Translations under genes and position numbers: made by a program
Notes under the pieces: model-generated
Databases searched by the model: none
What the model saw: the letters and a program-made list of their open reading frames with translations, nothing else
Told to the model about the DNA's origin: nothing
Shown here: in pieces, positions 59,661 through 64,000 of the stretch
How positions within the stretch are numbered: position 1 is the stretch's first letter
How the letters are laid out: each line of letters begins with the position of its first letter
DNA from: Sarcocystis neurona
Taxonomy: Eukaryota > Apicomplexa > Conoidasida > Eucoccidiorida > Sarcocystidae
Assembly: GCA_000727475.1 (NCBI GenBank)
Contig: KL647296.1
Location: forward strand, 2,152,388-2,216,387
Length of the DNA stretch: 64,000 nucleotides
Direction: 5' to 3'

Positions 59661-61203
59661 CACCAGCGTGTCACCAGCAGGCGTCTGTCAGCAGCAACAT
59701 TTTTCACATCCACACAACGTAGTAAAACACATGCAAATGTATAAGGTTGTCCGTACTTGTATCCATACATGCACATATATATATATATATATATATATGA
59801 GTATACTTATCGAGGTGTACATGTAAACGAATACGTGGCCATACATACATATATGTGTATATGAGGAGGGAGGCACAAGGACAGTATATACCTGTGCCAA
59901 TATCGAATTGATATATCAGTTCATATATCTATCCATCTGTATATCTGTATATCTACATATAATTGTAGGTGCGCAGGACACAGAGCGGAGCGCGGTGTGT
60001 ACATATATATATATATAGACACCTGAGTAGGCAGGATAATTCACGCTCAAGCGTGCATAGATACGTATATGCATATAGGGGTGTACAGGGCGGAGGGCAC
60101 AGGGCGCGGGAGAGAGTGAGGGAGTCTAATATATACTTATATCTCCTTCTTCTTCTCTTCGCCGTCTTTCCTGTCCCTGTTTCTCTCTCCCTTCTCCTCT
60201 CTGCAGGCAGCTCTTTAAATACAAATATATATACATATATATATATACATACATACATACGTACATACATACGTATCCACTTGTCGGTGTGGAGAGATAC
60301 AGACACACACACACACATACGGAGGACAACGCGTATACAACGACATGCAGTATTCCGCATATATGTAAATAAATGTGAGTGGGAAATACGTAGAGTAGGG
60401 GCCGCAGGAAAGTCTTGGGTACAAACAAGACGTCGGGCTGAGAGTTTCCATCGCCGAGAAACAAGACAGACGCTCACAGAGGTATCGCCTGCTGAGTTGC
60501 TGCTTTCAGGCGAAACAGCAAATCACCTACTCGGCAGCAGCGACAAAATGTTTTTGCATGCGTGAGACATAGTAGACGCCCGAGGCGTGCGATAAGCACC
60601 TACGCACTGTAGATCTCACTTTGCATATACATCCTGATATACGTGTGTATATACATTTGCTTGACTACACGTATGTACACGCGTGACGCACATGCCGTGT
60701 GGAATTACGAAAGTTAACTTTACCGCTTCAAGCTCAATCAATGAAACTACATATATGTATACCTTGATAGATACGCACAGGGCCTCACCTACACACGTAC
60801 ATATATATATATATATATGTATATGTATAAAGAGAGAGAGGAGGACTGCGTATTCCTGTCACACGTACGCATATACATGCGTACATGAGTATCCGCATAT
60901 GTGCGTGCGTATGTATATCCCGTGGATATACATTTCACTTAGTTAAACCGCCACTGGCACACTTCCACTCCACACACACACGTATGTCTACACGTGCACA
61001 AGTATGTAAAGATCTCTTTCTCTCTCTACACATATATACACATATATACATACATATATATAAAGACACGTGTTCGTACGTAGAATGTTGGTAGTAAATT
61101 TACTTTTATCAATAGGTTTGTCTTCTCACACCCATTCGTATCAGCAGCGGTGTCGAGAAAGCTCAGTTCCCCAGTAGCTGCTGCGCTGCCGTTGAAACTA
61201 TAC
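59661..61203. other. Intronic or intergenic microsatellite DNA with one candidate exon
   Basis: (TA)n runs lie at 59778-59798, 60000-60016, 60222-60270 and 60800-60830. A - frame at 60464-60381 reads LGDGNSQPDVLFVPKTFLRP, which looks like protein, but an overlapping + frame (60390-60565) is also open and splice sites are unclear. Confidence 0.35.
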
Positions 61204-61366
61204 CGGCTCTTCGAGGAACGAATCATCCACGTCAGCTGCAGCAGCAGCTGCTGCTGTCCGCCTCCGCTCCTCGTCTCCTATGATCCGTCGCAGTCGCACA
61301 GCGAAGTCTCGTCCTCCCCGGAGATATCCGAGTGCTGCAGAGAACTCCCAAATAAACAAGCAGTAG
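61204..61366 (-). CDS. Candidate exon, unrecognised protein
   Basis: After GAGAGCAG the frame reads YCLFIWEFSAALGYLRGG, RDFAVRLRRIIGDEERRR, a six-Ala run (CAG-type DNA) and DVDDSFLEEP before GTATAG. The well-mixed composition with only one short homopolymer supports coding. Which gene it belongs to is not clear; the exon at 63773-64000 ends in a phase that does not join it directly. Confidence 0.4.
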
Positions 61367-63772
61367 CTGCTCTCTCACAGTGTCGATGCGGTGTAAATGC
61401 TTCTCCACGTAGACACATACGTACGTGTACATATATATATATTATAGATATACACGGGTAGTTCAGTTGCTCTATCTACTACTTTGTAGAGTACGTGGAT
61501 ACACATGTGCGCACATATGTACAGTTCAGAGGCACTGGTGGCACACTACACACATATGTGTGTACATACTTGTATACCCACGTACATGGGAGATTCAGGG
61601 AATGAGGGAGAAACACAGTCTAGAATAATCTCCGTCTCTCTCTCATTTTGCGTAGATGCATACATACATATATGAGTATGCATGCGTGTGTAGGAGACGC
61701 AGGGAGAGAAGAATTCAATCCGCGCACTCACGTGTCTCTCCCTCTCTTACATACACATACACATAAACACATGTATACATTTATATTTATATATATGGTG
61801 AACAAGGCACACACAAGTATAAGTAGTGTAGAAGGTGACTGCACGTGTTTCTGAGTGAGGATTCTGAAGAACTGCACTGCAGCGAAGGCGACGCTCTAGT
61901 CGTGGGGCGCACGCAAACATACAGCAGCAGCAGTAGCCAAGTCCCGCGCACAGAGCGTTTACGGCAGCACATCGCATCAGCAGCAGCAGCAGCAGTTACT
62001 GCACCTGCAGCACCCGCGGTAGCCCTGGCAGCAGCAGTAACAGAGAACCATATCACGAGACACTTCTGAAGCACGCCAGGGCCCAGCAACGTGCAGCAGC
62101 GCATGCTGCCCTGCACGGCGATGCAGCAGTCAGTTCCTTCATACCTCCTCTGTACACCCGAATGCACCAAGGTGATGATGGAATGATTGACAGAACGTAC
62201 TAAGATAGCAAGACACGCAGATGCTTTTACATACGGAAACATGTACACAGATACACAAGTAAGTAGATAGAAAGAAAGTTGCCCTTCTTGGCACTTCAGA
62301 CCGTCTTGCGTCCTTGCGCTCGTTACCTAAATATAGCACCGTCTCTACAACAGAGGCACGCCGAATTACACACGTATAAGTATGCGGATATGACCACACA
62401 CATACGTATAACCATCTGACTCCCGATCTATCTATCTATCTATCTATATCTATATCTATTATCTATCTATATATATATATATAGATAGATAGATAGATAG
62501 ACACATACATGCATGTACGAAGATGCACCTCTATACATACATGTACAATTGTATATATATGTATATATCGGTGTAACTTCCATGTATTGAGCGGCGACAT
62601 TAGATAGTATTCTTCCAAAGCGTTGTCTGCTGTTTATATTTATACGTCTTACATTTCATGTATTTTCCTAAAAAATATCTGCGTTTACGTGTCTATCAAA
62701 TACGTGAGTAGTGTAGCGAGTCCTATGCCCGCGCTGCTTTCCACAGGGCCGCGCCCGTGCTAAAGGTGGAGTGAGACGGCAGGAGACGTACAAGGTAGAG
62801 CGGCAGCCGCTACAGCAGCAGGACTGCTGCACTTTAGCGAAGCAGTAATTCTGTTTCTTGCCTCAGCTATCTACAGACGAGACCGCACTGCCCGATATAC
62901 AGAGCGGCACGAGCTGTGCTGTGCGCACTGGCAGTAGGAACGACGGGTGGTTTTCGCTTTCCGCATTTACTGAATTGCAGGAAGTAGGTAATTTCCTACT
63001 GCTACCCTTGCCCTGAAAAGCAAAAAGAAAGAAATAACCCCGCCTCTTCGGGTTGTTGCTGTGTTGAGTAGTGTCGCTTTGTCCTCCTGGTGCTGTGAGC
63101 TTCGCTCCTAATGGTAGGACGGTCTCGTGCCGCTGCTCTGCTGCTGCTCCTGCAACTGCTGCTGCCTAAGAAGACGTGCCAAATCTCTGTTCGACTTGGC
63201 ACTGCAGCTGCTGCGTTACCAACGCGTGCCGCGGCTCCTGTCTTTTTGAGTACTGCTTCTTCTTCAGCGGCTGCTGCCGTCCCTGCAGGTGCCCACCTGT
63301 CAGCTACTTCTGCTGCTGCTGACGGTTGCTGCTGATATTGCTGCTGCGGCCTGCCTGTGGACTAAACGTGCGTGTGCGTCTCTTCGTACGTACGCACACG
63401 AAGCACCGCCGTGTACAATCTGCTTCTGCCATACCCACGCCTACATCGTTACACATACGTCCCTCTTTCTCTCTCGCATGCACACATATGACTCCAAGTT
63501 ATGTACAGCGCACACACATGTACAAAATATAGTTGCGTGCATACGCAACACATACCTTTCCACGCGTACACCGCCCAAACATTATACGTATATGTATATA
63601 TATGTGAACTCGTGTGAAACAGAGAGCTGTGTAGCACAACCGAACATGCTATAGAGGGTCACGCGTCTTTTGGCGCATCAGGTTCATGAGGTGTCTGTAT
63701 ATGTTAGCAGAAAACCGAGCGCATTTGGTCTGTTGCACGGTGTTCTACGAGGGTGCCTGTTTTTTTCCTTAC
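61367..63772. other. Spacer or intron with GATA/CTAT palindrome and unplaced frames
   Basis: - frames near 62200-62060 (YEGTDCCIAVQGSMRCC) and 62380-62290 (VVETVLYLGNERKDARRSEV) look protein-like but lack clear borders. A + frame at 63111-63335 (ATG start, Leu-rich then Ala-rich) is CTG-driven. The rest is (TA), (CA) and T-rich DNA. Confidence 0.3.
62427..62500. repeat. (CTAT)n-(TA)n-(GATA)n inverted microsatellite
   Basis: A CTAT array (about 62427-62470) passes through (TA)n into a GATA array (62482-62500). The two arms are complementary and could fold into a hairpin of about 20 pairs. Confidence 0.9.
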
Positions 63773-64000
63773 TTTCTATCGGTGTGAGTTCTATAGTCTT
63801 GGACTCGAATCCAGAAGCTCCCCCTTCGCCTGCTGCAGCTTGCTCTGCATCGGCCCGTGCTGCTGCAACAGCAGCAGCTGCTGCCTGTTGCAATTCAGCA
63901 GCAGGAGGCATCTGACGAATCGGCTTGCCGTCTAGCTTCATGAGCGGGTCGCCGCGGTAGCGCTCTGCTGCAGATATCCAAGCGGCCTTCTCGATCGCTG
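63773..64000 (-). CDS. Exon of a - strand gene cut by the right edge (unrecognised)
   Basis: The frame enters from beyond 64000 and reads AIEKAAWISAAERYRGDPL, MKLDGKPIRQMPPAAELQQ, an Ala/Gln-rich stretch, then GFESKTIELTPIES and the donor GAAA|GTAAGG (63772). It leaves one codon base. The ordinary N-terminal part and strong donor make it a convincing exon. No family is recognised, and continuation to the exons at 61 kb or 57 kb is possible but not shown. Confidence 0.55.

Noticed and set aside
1..64000. tRNA, rRNA, CRISPR, transposon or telomere-like (AAACCCT) arrays
   Set aside because: Looked for and not seen by eye; a tRNAscan or RepeatMasker run would be decisive.

Overview
The window looks like nuclear DNA of an Eimeria-type coccidian (Apicomplexa). 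The evidence is pervasive CAG/CTG trinucleotide runs read as Gln, Ala, Ser, Leu or Cys homopolymers, short exons with GT..AG borders separated by kilobase introns, introns and spacers packed with (TA)n, (CA)n and (TCTA)n microsatellites, and two assembly gaps (23715-24699 and 52952-53434) that both sit inside simple repeats. I see no operon, ribosome-binding site, CRISPR array or insertion sequence. The genus is an inference from composition and style; a related coccidian such as Cyclospora is possible.

Layout. Positions 1-4094 are non-coding spacer. From 4095 to 33550 the + strand appears to carry one very large multi-exon gene for a sodium:neurotransmitter symporter (NSS/SLC6-like) transporter. 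Recognisable helix signatures lie in order: TM1-3 (9184-11508), TM3 end and extracellular loop 2 (12241-12425), loop 2 end plus a long insert (14469-16111), TM4/5 (16165-16318), TM6 (end of 18576-19926), TM7 (20063-20142), TM8/9 (about 22770-22860), TM9/10 (26193-26387), TM10 (27778-27901), TM11 (30723-31621), TM12 (32544-33254) and a final hydrophobic exon (33371-33550). At most of these borders the reading phase matches. Homopolymer-rich inserts sit between the helices. An 883-codon first exon (4095-6744) joins in phase but has no recognisable domain. A second + strand region (33551-36582) holds weakly supported membrane-protein exons.

From about 37.3 kb to the right end the supported genes are on the - strand and converge on the + genes. 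They are a complete three-exon secreted Cys-rich protein (37282-38216); a multi-exon, helix-rich protein of unknown function (39175-43456); a 1144-codon exon that starts with a kinase-like subdomain IX motif and continues as low-complexity sequence (44180-47618); a three-exon chain ending at 51881 that encodes an unrecognised, normally composed protein (51881-57705); and further candidate exons up to an exon cut by the right edge (63773-64000).

The clearest organisational pattern is polarity of the triplet repeat. Read on the coding strand, CTG runs tend to lie in introns just upstream of 3' splice sites, often ending in TGCAG, while CAG runs tend to lie inside the following exons. All gene models were read by eye from sequence and splice phase, with no alignment or RNA evidence, so exon borders are hypotheses.
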